Source: Streptomyces sp. MUM 178J (GTDB lineage Bacteria > Actinomycetota > Actinomycetes > Streptomycetales > Streptomycetaceae). Taken from it: a DNA stretch of 64,000 nt. Positions 51,544-61,079 of the stretch are shown here, piece after piece. The stretch spans positions 30,186 to 94,185 of the forward strand of contig NZ_JADWYQ010000027.1 in the NCBI RefSeq assembly GCF_022414575.1, read 5' to 3'. The translations under genes were made by a program, and so were the position numbers. How positions within the stretch are numbered: position 1 is the first letter of the stretch; each line of letters starts with the position of its first letter. Under the pieces are notes generated by a model, which was given only the letters and a program-made list of their open reading frames with translations, was not told the origin of the DNA and did no database searches.

Positions 51544-51773
51544 CGGCGACGCGGTCACTGCTCGGCTCCACCAGCGGAAACCTTCACCCAAGTGACAGAG
51601 GCGGCGAGGGGGCCGCATGGTACACCCCCGCCACCTCTGCATGGAAGGCCACACCGGAATATGCCATCCGGTCGAGTGAACGCATGTCCCACACACAGGC
51701 CCCGCCGAGTAGCTTCGATCACGCCAGCAAGAACGTTGGCGCAAACACACCTGCTGCCGAAGGGGAGTTAGAC

Positions 51774-51983
51774 ATGGCAATCATTCAGGGTGCCACGGAC
51801 ACCTGGACGAAGTCCTCGTACTCCGGCGGGAACGGCGCGTGCATCGAGGTCAAGTCGCCGGTGACGCACGCCCTGCTGGTCCGGGACTCCAAGGCGCCGG
51901 CCGGCCCGTCGATCACCTTCGTCCCCGACGCGTGGAGCGCGTTCGTCGACGAGGCGGCACAGGGCGCGTTCGACCGCTCCTGA
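51774..51983 (+). CDS. DUF397 domain protein (XRE partner)
   Basis: 69 residues: WTKSSYSGGNGACIEVKSP, VRDSKAPAGPSITF and VPDAWSAFVDEAA, the full DUF397 signature. ATG 51774 has AAGGGGAG eight bases upstream. It lies 230 bases after the DUF5753 regulator on the same strand, forming the usual pair in which the small protein modulates the DNA-binding partner. Confidence 0.93.
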   Translation: MAIIQGATDTWTKSSYSGGNGACIEVKSPVTHALLVRDSKAPAGPSITFVPDAWSAFVDEAAQGAFDRS

Positions 51984-52163
51984 GCGTTGCGCCGAGGAGA
52001 GCGCAGCGACTCAGCACAGACGAACACGACATGAGCCCTCTCGACTGGTTCGCCGTCCCGGCCGAGGGGGCTCGGCCGTGCCGACGGCATACGTCGGCCC
52101 GTCGCCGCATCCCGAAGTCCGCCCCACGCCCCACGTCCCGGGCACGCACGGCGGACCGCCCGC

Positions 52164-53012
52164 TCAGCGCAGTTCATCCACATAGCGGTCGGTTCCGGGG
52201 ACCGTGGGGATGAAGGGAGCCACCAGCTCCATCCGTCCGAGCCCCGTGCCCTCGACCGCCGTCTCCAGCCCCGCATCCGACGAGAAGCAAGCCTCCCAGC
52301 ACTCCCTCGGATCCGCCTCGAGAAACCAGAGCAGGGTGAGCCGGGTGTCCACCCCCTCCACCTGCTTCACATAGGCCATCCGGTCCCCCGGCAGCGGAGT
52401 CGGCCGGAAGACCGTCACCATGGCTGCGGGCGAGCCCGACAGCCGGCGGGGCAGTTCCCTCGCCCGCAGCCACTCCAGCAGCTCAGGCCGCTGCTCAGGA
52501 CTCTCCGCGTCCACCACCTCGATGACCAGCCCCGGGTACGGATGGTCCAGTGCATGACGGTCCCGCGGGCCGGCGGCGCCGTCGCGGTAGACCGTCGCCG
52601 CATGGTCCTGGAACGACGTGAAGACATGAGTGCGGTCCCGGTAGACCCGGCCGTCGCGATTCAGCCGCTTGTTGATGGCGACCGTCCACTTCATATGGTC
52701 CTCGTAGCGGCCGTCGACGATCCAGTACACGGAGACATAGCAGCCCGCCGTGACCGGCTGCGCGACCGCGGACTTCTCCGGACGGCGCAGCAGCTGCAAC
52801 TCCCTGGTGGCCACCCAGCGCCGCCCCGCGTACATCCAGGGCATGGCCATCGCACCCGCGTAGTAGTGGTCGTCCTCGTACCAGCGGTTGTACGCGTACT
52901 CATGGCCGGGGTGCGGTTCCACCATCGTGATCAGGGCATGGCCGGGACGGACCCCGTACGGGCCCACCGCCGCCAGCTCCGCGTACACCTCACTTTGCGT
53001 GTCCTCGCCCAT
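52164..53012 (-). CDS. Hypothetical protein, dimeric alpha-beta barrel type
   Basis: 282 residues, cytoplasmic. It seems to have two ferredoxin-like halves: first GHALITMVEPHPGHEYAYNRWYEDDHYYAG, with GHEYAYNRWYEDDHY resembling EthD-type proteins, second VTVFRPTPLPGDRMAYVKQ and LTLLWFLEADPRECWEACF. Such barrels occur in small-molecule-modifying enzymes and stress proteins. ATG 53012 has GGGGAGAGG upstream. It is divergent from an SDR gene across the palindrome at 53053, so the two likely share a catabolic or detoxification role. Activity not assignable. Confidence 0.6.
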   Translation of the reverse strand: MGEDTQSEVYAELAAVGPYGVRPGHALITMVEPHPGHEYAYNRWYEDDHYYAGAMAMPWMYAGRRWVATRELQLLRRPEKSAVAQPVTAGCYVSVYWIVDGRYEDHMKWTVAINKRLNRDGRVYRDRTHVFTSFQDHAATVYRDGAAGPRDRHALDHPYPGLVIEVVDAESPEQRPELLEWLRARELPRRLSGSPAAMVTVFRPTPLPGDRMAYVKQVEGVDTRLTLLWFLEADPRECWEACFSSDAGLETAVEGTGLGRMELVAPFIPTVPGTDRYVDELR

Positions 53013-53052
53013 GGTCGCCTCTCCCCTTCCACCCTCGCCTGCGGAGACCTAC

Positions 53053-53069
53053 TCTGACGGTCCGTCAGA
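53053..53069. promoter_or_regulatory. Palindromic operator, TetR type
   Basis: TCTGACGGTCCGTCAGA: perfect 7-bp arms around GTC, located between the divergent 53012 and 53098 genes. The TGACG...CGTCA core is typical of TetR-type sites near CoA- and SDR-type genes. No TetR gene is adjacent. Confidence 0.65.
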
Positions 53070-53097
53070 TAATTGACCAGACAGCGGAGGCCTCCGG

Positions 53098-53892
53098 ATG
53101 CCGGCAGAGCAGCTGCTCCAGGGAAAGACCGTGATCGTCTCCGGCGTCGGCCCGGGTCTCGGCCACCGGGTCGCCGCCGCCGTCGTACGGGACGGAGGCC
53201 GTGCCGTGCTGGGGGCGCGCACCCGCGCCGGACTCGCCAGGACGGCCGAACAGATCGACCCCGACGGCGGCCACAGCGCCTACCGCACCGCCGACATCAC
53301 CGACGAGACCCAGTGCGAGGCGCTGGCCGCCCTCGCCGTGGAGCGCTTCGGACGAATCGACGCGGTGGTGCACGTGGCTGCCTGGGACAGTTCCTTCGGC
53401 GGTCTGGAAGACGCCGACTTCGCCGTCTGGCAGCAGGTGATCGACGTCAACCTGCTGGGCACCCTGCGGATGACCCGGGCCTGCCTGCCGTCGCTGAAAC
53501 AGCGCGGAGGCTCGGTCGTCATCATCGGCACCCAGTCCGCCGTCGCCGCCCCCTCCCAGGTCAGACAGGCGGCGTACGCGGCCTCCAAAGGCGCCCTGAC
53601 TTCGGCGATGTACTCCCTGGCGCGCGAACTGGGCCCGCACCGGATACGGGTGAACACCGTGCTGCCGGGCTGGATGTGGGGCCCACCGGTCCAGGCGTAC
53701 GTACGTCTCACCGCGGACTCCGAGGGCGTGCCGGAATCCGAGGTCCTCGCCCGCCTGACCGAGCGGATGGCCCTGCCGGAGCCGGCCACCGACGCCGACG
53801 TCGCCGAAGCCGCGGCCTTCCTCGCCTCGGACCGGGCGCGTTCCATCACGGGCCAGTCGCTGCTGGTCAACGCGGGCGAAGTGATGCGCTGA
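53098..53892 (+). CDS. Short-chain dehydrogenase/reductase
   Basis: 264 residues, classical SDR. The cofactor loop is SGVGPGLG near residue 15, an ADIT segment follows, VVHVAAW replaces the usual NNAG, DVNLLGTLRMT is the helix-4 motif, IIGTQSAVAAP carries the catalytic Ser, and AAYAASKGAL the Tyr-Lys pair. NAD(P)-dependent oxidation or reduction of a hydroxyl/keto group; the Asp after the second strand is not evident (LGARTRAG), suggesting NADP preference. ATG 53098 has GGAGG seven bases upstream. Confidence 0.92.
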   Translation: MPAEQLLQGKTVIVSGVGPGLGHRVAAAVVRDGGRAVLGARTRAGLARTAEQIDPDGGHSAYRTADITDETQCEALAALAVERFGRIDAVVHVAAWDSSFGGLEDADFAVWQQVIDVNLLGTLRMTRACLPSLKQRGGSVVIIGTQSAVAAPSQVRQAAYAASKGALTSAMYSLARELGPHRIRVNTVLPGWMWGPPVQAYVRLTADSEGVPESEVLARLTERMALPEPATDADVAEAAAFLASDRARSITGQSLLVNAGEVMR

Positions 53893-53929
53893 CCACCACC
53901 GTGCTGAAACGGGCGCCACCCCGCACGGG

Positions 53930-53996
53930 GTCACGCCCGCGGGCAACGGGCCAACCAGCCGGAGTCACGCCCGCGGGTAACGGGCCAGCCAGCCGG
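53930..53996. repeat. 33-bp tandem duplication at the end of the ADP-ribosylglycohydrolase gene
   Basis: Two 33-base copies (two mismatches) separated by one base. The inner copy encodes the last residues and stop of the minus-strand gene (GWLARYPRA); the outer copy lies just downstream of the stop. Confidence 0.85.
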
Positions 53997-55080
53997 GGGC
54001 GCTGATGGCCGGGCCGTGCAGGGCCGGCCCCTGGGTCATCTCCATCGCGAAGTCGTCCGCCAGCTCCAGCAGCGTGCCGCGACCCTCCACCTCGGCGAGC
54101 CACGCGGGCGGCAGGGCGGTCTCGCCGTGGAGGGCGCCGAGCAGGGAGCCGCACAGGGTGCCCGTGGTGTGTGAGGGGCCGCTGTGGTTGATGGCGAGGC
54201 GCAGACCGTGACGGATGTCCTCGCCGACGAGGGCGCAGTACACGGCGATGGCGAGGGCGTCCTCCGCATGACGGCCCTCGCCGAGGGCGGCGACCCGTGA
54301 CGGGCCGGGAATGCCCTGCCGTACCGCGCCCAGCGCTTGTCTGAGCGCGTCCGTGACCGGCTGGTGGCCCGGCCGGGCGGCGAGCTGGGCGAGTGCGCGC
54401 TGCACCGAGGCGTCCAGGGACTCACCGCGGGCCAGCCCGTGCACGATGACCGCGAACGCGCCCGCCGAGAGGTACGCCGTGGGGTGCCCGTGCGTCTGCG
54501 CCGCGCACTCCACCGCGAGCTGGCACACCAGCTGCGGCTCCCATCCGACGAGCAGCCCGAAGGGCGCGGAGCGCACCAGCGCCCCCGCGTCCCTGGCCGT
54601 CGGGTTCTTGGGCGACTCCAGCGTGCCCATCGTCTCGTCGCCGAGCCCCGTCAGACAGTCCCGGGACGGGTCGCGGCGGCTGTAGAGCCACTCCTCACGG
54701 GCCAGCCAGCCGTTGTCCTTGCGGCGTTCGTCCGGCCCCCAGTCGCGCTGGGTCGCCAACCACCGCAGATAGGCGCGGTGGACGTCGGTGGGCGGATGCC
54801 AGGCCCCGGTGTCGCGGCGCACCTGGGCGCGGATCAGTCCGTCGACGGTGAACAGCGTCATCTGGGTGGCGGCCGTGACCGCCCCGCGGCGGCCGTACAC
54901 GGACACGAAGTCCCCGACGCCGTCCGGACCGTGGGCGGTCCGTATGTCGTCCAGTCCGAGGTCGGCGACCCCCGCGCCGAGCGCGTCGCCGATGGCGCCG
55001 CCCAGGAGCGCACCGCGCACCCGGGCGCGGAAGTCCTGTTGTTCGGCACGTCCCCATACGGCTGTCGCTGCTGCGCTCAC
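53965..55080 (-). CDS. ADP-ribosylglycohydrolase-family protein lacking metal ligands
   Basis: 371 residues with the family fold signature VRGALLGGAIGDALGAGVADL at the N terminus, TLFTVDGLIRAQVRRDTG, and NHSGPSHTTGTLCGSLLGAL near residue 300. In active DraG/ARH enzymes the first metal site is TDDT and the second is D-x-D-x-T. Here they read TAAT (about residue 69) and GPSHTT, so all four Asp ligands are replaced. It may therefore bind ADP-ribosylated targets or nucleotides without hydrolysing them. GTG 55080 has GGGGAGG seven bases upstream. No obvious operon partner. Confidence 0.85.
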   Translation of the reverse strand: MSAAATAVWGRAEQQDFRARVRGALLGGAIGDALGAGVADLGLDDIRTAHGPDGVGDFVSVYGRRGAVTAATQMTLFTVDGLIRAQVRRDTGAWHPPTDVHRAYLRWLATQRDWGPDERRKDNGWLAREEWLYSRRDPSRDCLTGLGDETMGTLESPKNPTARDAGALVRSAPFGLLVGWEPQLVCQLAVECAAQTHGHPTAYLSAGAFAVIVHGLARGESLDASVQRALAQLAARPGHQPVTDALRQALGAVRQGIPGPSRVAALGEGRHAEDALAIAVYCALVGEDIRHGLRLAINHSGPSHTTGTLCGSLLGALHGETALPPAWLAEVEGRGTLLELADDFAMEMTQGPALHGPAISAPGWLARYPRA

Positions 55081-55620
55081 GGCGTCCCTCCCCGGACGTC
55101 GACCGTCGACCGGCGAGCCGGGGACCGGCCGACGGTCGAACGTATGCCTGGCGCAGCACTGTAATCGACCCTGGTGATGACCGGTCCGGCTGCTCGGGCG
55201 GCAGCCGCACCCTGTCATGCTCCCGGGTACCGGGGTTGTGGGCTGGCGCGGGGTTCGCTCGTGTGTGGGCGTGCGGGGTTGCGCGACGGCCGGCCGAGCC
55301 GTGGGGTGAGGCTGTGGGGAGTTCCCCTCCCCGCCCCTTCCGGTGACTGGGGGCTCCGCCCCCAGACCCCTGTACGGCCTGAAGGCCGTGTCCTCAGACG
55401 CCGGACGGGCTGAATTCTGCGCTCGACGCACAAGGTCCAGAAACCCGGCCCCGTGGGGGCGCCCCCGGACGGAGTCCGGGGGAGATTGAGGCGCGGGGGT
55501 CCGGGGGCGGAGGCCCCGGCACAGGGTCCGGGGGCGGAACCCCCGCACAGGGTCCGGAGGCGGAGCCCCCGCACGGCGTCGGGGCGGAGGCCCCGCACAG
55601 GGTCCGGGGCGCCCCGGTTC
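55081..55620. other. Long intergenic region with GC-rich dispersed-type repeats
   Basis: No gene. From about 55330 it contains the motif family CCCCAGACCCCTGTACGGCC and CAGACGCCGGACGGGCTGAA, common between genes in streptomycetes. From 55500 to 55612 there are degenerate copies of GCACAGGGTCCGGGGGCGGA. The repeats have open frames on both strands purely because of composition. Confidence 0.65.
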
Positions 55621-58248
55621 TCAGTCCGACAGCACCGGCAGCAGCCGCGGCAGATGCCCGTCCGACTCCTGCGCGGCGCGGACGCGCTCCTCGGGGACCT
55701 CGCCGTACAGCGTGGTCCGGGGGCGGGCCGGGCGGCCCGCCGCCTCGGCGATGGCGGTCAGGTCCCGGATGGAGCGGTACGAGCCGTAGCCGGAGCCCGC
55801 CATGCGGGAGATGGTCTCCTCCATCAGCGTGCCCCCGAGGTCGTTGGCGCCTGAGCGGAGCATCTCTGCCGCGCCGTCCGCGCCCAGCTTCACCCAGCTC
55901 GTCTGGATGTTGGTGATGTGCGGGTGGAGCAGCAGTCGGGCCATGGCCGTCACCGCGCGGTTGTCGCGGACGGTCGGGCCGGGGCGGGCGATGCCCGCGA
56001 GGTAGACGGGCGCGTTGGTGTGGATGAAGGGGAGGGTGACGAACTCGGTGAAGCCGCCGGTCTCCTGCTGGATGCGCGCCAGGGTGCGCAGATGGCCCAG
56101 CCAGTGGCGCGGCTGGTCCACATGCCCGTACATCATCGTGGAACTGGAGCGGATGCCGAGCTGATGCGCCGTGCGGATCACCTCGATCCAGGTGGCGGCG
56201 GGCAGCTTGCCCTTGGTGAGGATCCAGCGGACCTCGTCGTCGAGGATCTCGGCGGCCGTGCCGGGGACGGAGTCCAGGCCGGCCTCCTTGGCGGCGGTCA
56301 GCCAGTCGCGGATCGACATCCCGGTGCGGGTCGCGCCGTTGACGACCTCCATCGGGGAGAAGGCGTGCACATGCATGCCGGGTACGCGCTCCTTCACGGC
56401 GCGGGCGATGTCGAAGTAGGCGGTGCCCGGCAGGTCGGGGTGGATGCCGCCCTGCATGCACACCTCGACCGCGCCGACGTCCCATGCCTGCTGCGCCCGG
56501 TCGGCGATCTGCTCCAGCGACAGGGTGTAGGCGTCGGCGTCGGTGCGGCGTTGGGCGAAGGCGCAGAAGCGGCAGCCGGTGTAGCAGACGTTGGTGAAGT
56601 TGATGTTGCGGGTGACGACGAAGGTCACCTGTTCGCCGACGACGTCCCGGCGGAGTTCGTCCGCGATCCGGGTGAGGGCGTCCAGCGCCGGCCCTTCGGC
56701 GTGCAGCAGCGCGAGGGCCGCGTCGTCGTCGAGCTTCGTCGGGTCGTCGGCCGCCTGCGACAGGGCGGCGCGCACATCGGCGTCGATGCGCTGCGGGGCC
56801 ATGCCGGGCGCGGCGGCCTCGCGCAGCGCCTCCCAGTCCCCGTACACCTCGTCGAAGTCGTTCCGCCGGTCGCCGGTGCGGCCCTCCGTGTCGATGGTGC
56901 GGTGCAGATCGGTGCGGCCCGTCCCCTCCCCGGCAGCGGCGAACGTCTCGTCCGGCTCCTGCCAGGGCAGGCCCCGCACGACGGCGTCCTCGCGCGCCAG
57001 CCCGGTTTCCGGGTCGGCGAGCGCGGCGACGTGCGGCCGCACCCGCGGGTCGAGCCAGGGCTCTGCGCGCCGCACGAACTCCGGGTAGACGCAGAGACGT
57101 TCCCGCAGGGTGAAGCCCGCCTCTGCGGAACGCTGCGCCAGGACGTCGATCTGCGGCCAGGGCCGCTCCGGGTTGACATGGTCGGGGGTGAGCGGCGAGA
57201 CCCCGCCCCAGTCGTCGATTCCGGCGTCGATGAGCCGCCCGTACTCCTCGTCCACCAGGTTGGGCGGGGCCTGGAGACAGCCGGCGGGCCCCATGATGTG
57301 CCGGGCGACGGCGACCGTCGCGACCAGGTCGTCCAGTTCTGCGTCGGGCATTTTGCGCATCGCCGTGTCCGGTTTGGCGCGGAAGTTCTGAATGATCAAT
57401 TCCTGGAGGCCGTGGTACGCACGGGAGACGCGGCGCAGCGCGAACAGCGACTCGGCCCGCTCCTCATGGGTCTCCCCGATGCCGATGAGCAGCCCGCTGG
57501 TGAACGGCACGGACGAGCGCCCCGCGTCCTCGAGAACGCGCAGCCGGACGGCCGGCTCCTTGTCGGGCGAGCCGTGGTGGGGGCCGCCGGGCTCGCTCCA
57601 CAGCCGCCGCGCCGTGGTCTCCAGCATCATGCCCATCGACGGGGCCACCGGCTTCAGTCGCTGGAAGTCGGTCCAGCTCATGACGCCGGGGTTGAGGTGG
57701 GGCAGCAGCCCGGTCTCCTCCAGGACGCGGATCGCGATGGCGCGTACGTACGCGAGTGTGTCGTCGTAGCCGTGGGCGTCGAGCCACTCCCGGGCCTCGG
57801 GCCAGCGGTCCTCCGGCTTGTCGCCCAGGGTGATCAGGGCTTCCTTGCAGCCCAGTTCGGCGCCGCGCCGGGCGATCGCCAGCACCTCGTCCGGCGACAT
57901 GAAGGCCCCCGCGTGTCCCGCGCGCCGCAGCTTGCCGGGGACGGTGGCGAAGGTGCAGTAGTGGCATCTGTCCCGGCACAGCCGGGTCAGCGGGATGAAC
58001 ACGCTCTTGGAGTAGGTGATGACGCCCGGCCTGCCCGCGGCCTGAAGTCCCGAGTCCCGCACCCGCGCGGCCGAGGCGCACAGGTCCTCGAGGTCCGCTC
58101 CGCGTGCCTGGAGCAGCACGGCGGCCTCGGCGGCGTCGAGCGCCACGCCCTCTCTGGCGCGCTTGAGGGCTCTGCGCATGGCGTTGGAGGTCGGGCGTCC
58201 TGGCTCGCTGCGCGCATTCGCGGCACTCGTGGTCATGTGTCCGAGCAT
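55621..58248 (-). CDS. fbiC: Bifunctional FO synthase (7,8-didemethyl-8-hydroxy-5-deazariboflavin synthase)
   Basis: 875 residues combining CofG and CofH. Each half is a radical-SAM barrel: CRDRCHYC at about residue 90 and CYTGCRFC at about 552 are the two CX3CX2C clusters. Further landmarks are [13 protein letters not shown] and QNFRAKPDT in the first half, and [10 protein letters not shown] and HAFSPMEV in the second. It joins tyrosine and a flavin precursor to make FO, the chromophore of F420. ATG 58236 (MTTSAANAR) is an alternative to 58248. The neighbouring LLM-class oxidoreductase is probably an F420 user. Confidence 0.96.
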   Translation of the reverse strand: MLGHMTTSAANARSEPGRPTSNAMRRALKRAREGVALDAAEAAVLLQARGADLEDLCASAARVRDSGLQAAGRPGVITYSKSVFIPLTRLCRDRCHYCTFATVPGKLRRAGHAGAFMSPDEVLAIARRGAELGCKEALITLGDKPEDRWPEAREWLDAHGYDDTLAYVRAIAIRVLEETGLLPHLNPGVMSWTDFQRLKPVAPSMGMMLETTARRLWSEPGGPHHGSPDKEPAVRLRVLEDAGRSSVPFTSGLLIGIGETHEERAESLFALRRVSRAYHGLQELIIQNFRAKPDTAMRKMPDAELDDLVATVAVARHIMGPAGCLQAPPNLVDEEYGRLIDAGIDDWGGVSPLTPDHVNPERPWPQIDVLAQRSAEAGFTLRERLCVYPEFVRRAEPWLDPRVRPHVAALADPETGLAREDAVVRGLPWQEPDETFAAAGEGTGRTDLHRTIDTEGRTGDRRNDFDEVYGDWEALREAAAPGMAPQRIDADVRAALSQAADDPTKLDDDAALALLHAEGPALDALTRIADELRRDVVGEQVTFVVTRNINFTNVCYTGCRFCAFAQRRTDADAYTLSLEQIADRAQQAWDVGAVEVCMQGGIHPDLPGTAYFDIARAVKERVPGMHVHAFSPMEVVNGATRTGMSIRDWLTAAKEAGLDSVPGTAAEILDDEVRWILTKGKLPAATWIEVIRTAHQLGIRSSSTMMYGHVDQPRHWLGHLRTLARIQQETGGFTEFVTLPFIHTNAPVYLAGIARPGPTVRDNRAVTAMARLLLHPHITNIQTSWVKLGADGAAEMLRSGANDLGGTLMEETISRMAGSGYGSYRSIRDLTAIAEAAGRPARPRTTLYGEVPEERVRAAQESDGHLPRLLPVLSD

Positions 58249-58407
58249 ACGAGCGATGCAACTGCGGGCCGAGGCCGTGCCCTGTTCAACTGCGCGCGCG
58301 ATGCCGGGGCAGGTCGGGCCGGGGCTGCTGCTGGCGGCGGGCCCGTCCAGGCGGGCGCTGCACGACCGGATGTCGCTGCCGGCGGTGGCGTCGGCCCGCG
58401 GGGACCG

Positions 58408-59235
58408 TCACATATACCGCGCGTAGTCGTCCAGCGTGCGCAGCACCTCCCGCTCCCCGGCGGGCGGCAGTTGCAGCACGACCTCCGTCACGCCCAGGTC
58501 GGCGTAGTGCGCCAGCTTGCCGGGGGTGGGCAGGACGGCGTACGGCACCACCTCCAGGTCCTCGGGCTTGCGCCCCGCGGACTCCCATGCGGCGCGCAGC
58601 GCGGGGAGGGACTCGGTGAGCCCGCGCCCGCCGATGGGCAGCCAGCCGTCCGCGAACTGGGCGAGGGAGGCGAAGAGCCGGGGTCCCGCGGCGCCGCCGA
58701 GGAGGGTCCGCGGGGCGCCTCCGGCGGGTTTGGGGTGGGCGTACGAGGGCCGCACGGAGCAGTGCTGGCTCTGGTACCCGGTCGGCTCCGCCGCCCAGAG
58801 GGCGAGCATCAGCCCCATCCGGTCGCGGACGACGTCCCGTCGTGTGGACCATGCGACGCCGTGGTCCGCCGCCTCCTCCTTGTTCCAGCCGTAGCCGAGG
58901 CCGAGTGTGAACCGGCCGCCCGACAGATGGTCCAGGGTCGCGATCTGCTTGGCCAGGGCGATCGGGTCGTGCTGGGCGAGGAGGGTGATGCCGGTGCCGA
59001 GGCCGAGGCGTTCGGTGACGGCGGCGGCCTGGGCGAGGGCGACGAAGGGGTCGAGGGTGCGGCCGTACTCCGGCGGCAGTTCGCCTCCTGCCGGGTAGGG
59101 GGAGGTGCGCTCGACGGGGATGTGCGTGTGCTCCGGCAGATAGAGCCCTGTGAAGCCGCGCTGCTCGAGTTCCCGCGCCAGCTGGACCGGGGTGATCGTC
59201 TCATCGGTGAGGAAGATCGTGGTCGCGATGCGCAT
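58408..59235 (-). CDS. LLM-class F420-dependent oxidoreductase
   Basis: 275 residues of the luciferase-like barrel: MRIATTIFLTDETITPVQLA, LYLPEHTHIPVER, TLDPFVALAQAAAVTERLGLGTGI, LDHLSGGRFTLGLGYGWNKEE and LLGGAAGPRLFASLAQFADGW, the F420/FMN-binding layout of this class. It likely transfers hydride with F420H2 rather than FMN, given fbiC directly downstream. ATG 59235 has GGAGGA seven bases upstream. The substrate is unknown; relatives reduce ketones, imines or unsaturated bonds. Confidence 0.9.
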   Translation of the reverse strand: MRIATTIFLTDETITPVQLARELEQRGFTGLYLPEHTHIPVERTSPYPAGGELPPEYGRTLDPFVALAQAAAVTERLGLGTGITLLAQHDPIALAKQIATLDHLSGGRFTLGLGYGWNKEEAADHGVAWSTRRDVVRDRMGLMLALWAAEPTGYQSQHCSVRPSYAHPKPAGGAPRTLLGGAAGPRLFASLAQFADGWLPIGGRGLTESLPALRAAWESAGRKPEDLEVVPYAVLPTPGKLAHYADLGVTEVVLQLPPAGEREVLRTLDDYARYM

Positions 59236-59423
59236 CTGGTGTCCTCCCGGGGCCGGATCGGGTCCTCACGGTAGGCCGCGCGGGCCGGAAAGCCGAGAGC
59301 GCCGACTCGACAGGGCCCCGCCATCCCGCAACCCCCTGGTCTTCCGGGCGGGTTCACGCCGCTGTGTCACCGTGTCGGCGTATGGACGCATGCGAAGCAG
59401 GCACGGAGCACGCGAGACACGCG

Positions 59424-60920
59424 ATGAGACGGCGCGCTCTGCTCGTGACGGGGGCGGCCGCCGCGTTTACGTTGAGCGGTGTGAGGTACGCGCAGCCCGC
59501 CGGCGCCGGCGACAGCGGCGGCGACGGCGACCAGACCCGGGTGGTGGGCGGCACCCTGCCACCCGGCTCACCCGACTATGTCTATCTGCCCGTCGAGGTC
59601 CCGCGCGGGGTGCGCGAGATCCATGTCGGCTACACGTACGAGCGGGTACCCGTCCCCTCAGGCACCCAGGGCAACGCCCTGGACATCGGCATCTTCGACG
59701 AGCGCGGCACCGCGCTCGGCGGCCGCGGCTTCCGCGGCTGGTCGGGCGGGGCGCGCACGGAGTTCTTCATCCGCGCGGACGCGGCGACGCCCGGCTATGT
59801 TCCGGGGCCGGTGCACCCGGGCACCTGGCATATCGCCCTCGGCCCGTACACGGTCGCCCCGCAGGGACTGCGGTACGAGGTGACGATCACCCTCCGCTTC
59901 GGCGAGTCCGCCCCTGCGCCGAGGCCGGTCTACCCTCCGGAGCGCGCCGGCGGGCGCGGCCGGGCCTGGTACCGCGGCGACTGCCATCTGCACACCGTCC
60001 ACTCGGACGGCGGGCGCACCCCCGAGGAGGTCGCGTCGGGGGCACGGGCGGCCGGGCTGGACTTCATCAACACCTCGGAGCACAACACCCATGCGGCGCA
60101 CGGGGCGTGGGAGGGCCTGTGGGGCGATGACCTGCTGATCCTCACGGGTGAGGAGGTCACCACCCGCAACGGCCACGCCATCGCCCTGGGCACCGATCCG
60201 GGCACGTTCGTCGACTGGCGCTACCGGGCCCGTGACGACCGCTTCGGACGGATCGCCCGCGGCATCCGGCGCGCGGGAGGCCTGGTCGTGCCCGCCCATC
60301 CGCACGCTGTCTGCATCGGCTGCAGCTGGAAGTTCGGCTTCTGCGAGGCGGACGCGGTGGAGGTGTGGAACGGCCCGTACACCCCGGACGACGAAGTCGC
60401 CCTCGCCGCCTGGGACGGCACGCTGGTCGCCGCGGCCCGCTCCCGGCGCGCCTGGATCCCGGCGATGGGCAGCAGCGACGCCCACCGGGAGCCGCAGGCG
60501 ATCGGGGTGCCGCAGACGGTCGTCCTCGCCGACGAGTTGTCCCGCTCGGCGATCCTCGCGGGCATCCGCGCGGGCCGCTCGTACGTCGCCGAGTCCTCCG
60601 GGGTCTCCCTGTCCTTCTCCGCGGCGGGCGGCCGGGGCGACCGCGCGGGCATCGGCGGGCGCCTGCGCGTCGCGGACGACGCCCCGGTCACGGTCCGCCT
60701 CGACGTTGCGGGAGCCCCCGGCTGCACGGCCGGCTTCGTCACCGACCAGGGCACGCTGCACACTCAGGCGCTGCCCGCGTCCGGGACGGGGTCGGCAGAG
60801 TGGACCACCACCCCGCAGTACGCTGCGTATGTACGGGCGGAGGTGCGCCACGCACCGGTGACGCCGGGTCTTCCGGGCCCGCTGGCGGCGATGACGAACC
60901 CGGTCTTCCTGGGTCGGTGA
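59424..60920 (+). CDS. CehA/McbA-type PHP-domain metallohydrolase, secreted
   Basis: About 498 residues. An N-terminal RRRALLVTGAAAAFTLSG signal with a twin-arginine look is followed by a beta-sandwich (residues 40-180) and a PHP domain with GDCHLHTVHSDGG, NTSEHNTHAA, GEEVTTRNGHAIALG, PAHPHAV and SSDAHRE, all the metal-binding histidine/aspartate positions. CehA/McbA members hydrolyse phosphoesters or carbaryl-type esters. The frame is open back to 59364; ATG 59382 is an alternative start that would lengthen the leader. Stand-alone gene. Confidence 0.85.
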   Translation: MRRRALLVTGAAAAFTLSGVRYAQPAGAGDSGGDGDQTRVVGGTLPPGSPDYVYLPVEVPRGVREIHVGYTYERVPVPSGTQGNALDIGIFDERGTALGGRGFRGWSGGARTEFFIRADAATPGYVPGPVHPGTWHIALGPYTVAPQGLRYEVTITLRFGESAPAPRPVYPPERAGGRGRAWYRGDCHLHTVHSDGGRTPEEVASGARAAGLDFINTSEHNTHAAHGAWEGLWGDDLLILTGEEVTTRNGHAIALGTDPGTFVDWRYRARDDRFGRIARGIRRAGGLVVPAHPHAVCIGCSWKFGFCEADAVEVWNGPYTPDDEVALAAWDGTLVAAARSRRAWIPAMGSSDAHREPQAIGVPQTVVLADELSRSAILAGIRAGRSYVAESSGVSLSFSAAGGRGDRAGIGGRLRVADDAPVTVRLDVAGAPGCTAGFVTDQGTLHTQALPASGTGSAEWTTTPQYAAYVRAEVRHAPVTPGLPGPLAAMTNPVFLGR

Positions 60921-61078
60921 GTCCGCGATCGGTGAGTCCGTGTCGTCAATTTCACCGTCGTCAACTCCGCGGACGCCGACTCCGCGGACGCCGACTCCGC
61001 AGTCGCCAGAGTTCGCGATCGTCAGAGTTCGCAGTCGCCGGAGTTCACGGTCGTCAACTCCGCGCTCGGCGAGTCCGC
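60921..61078. repeat. Imperfect tandem repeats between PHP gene and membrane gene
   Basis: Units of about 15 bases (GTC-AACTCCGCGG, ACGCCGACTCCGCGG, GTCAGAGTTCGC and variants) are repeated roughly ten times in the gap between the convergent genes. No coding potential of its own. Confidence 0.75.
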
Positions 61079-61079
61079 G

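Noticed and set aside
55918..59274. 1118-codon plus-strand frame
   Set aside because: Antisense to fbiC and the LLM oxidoreductase, both of which have full family motifs.
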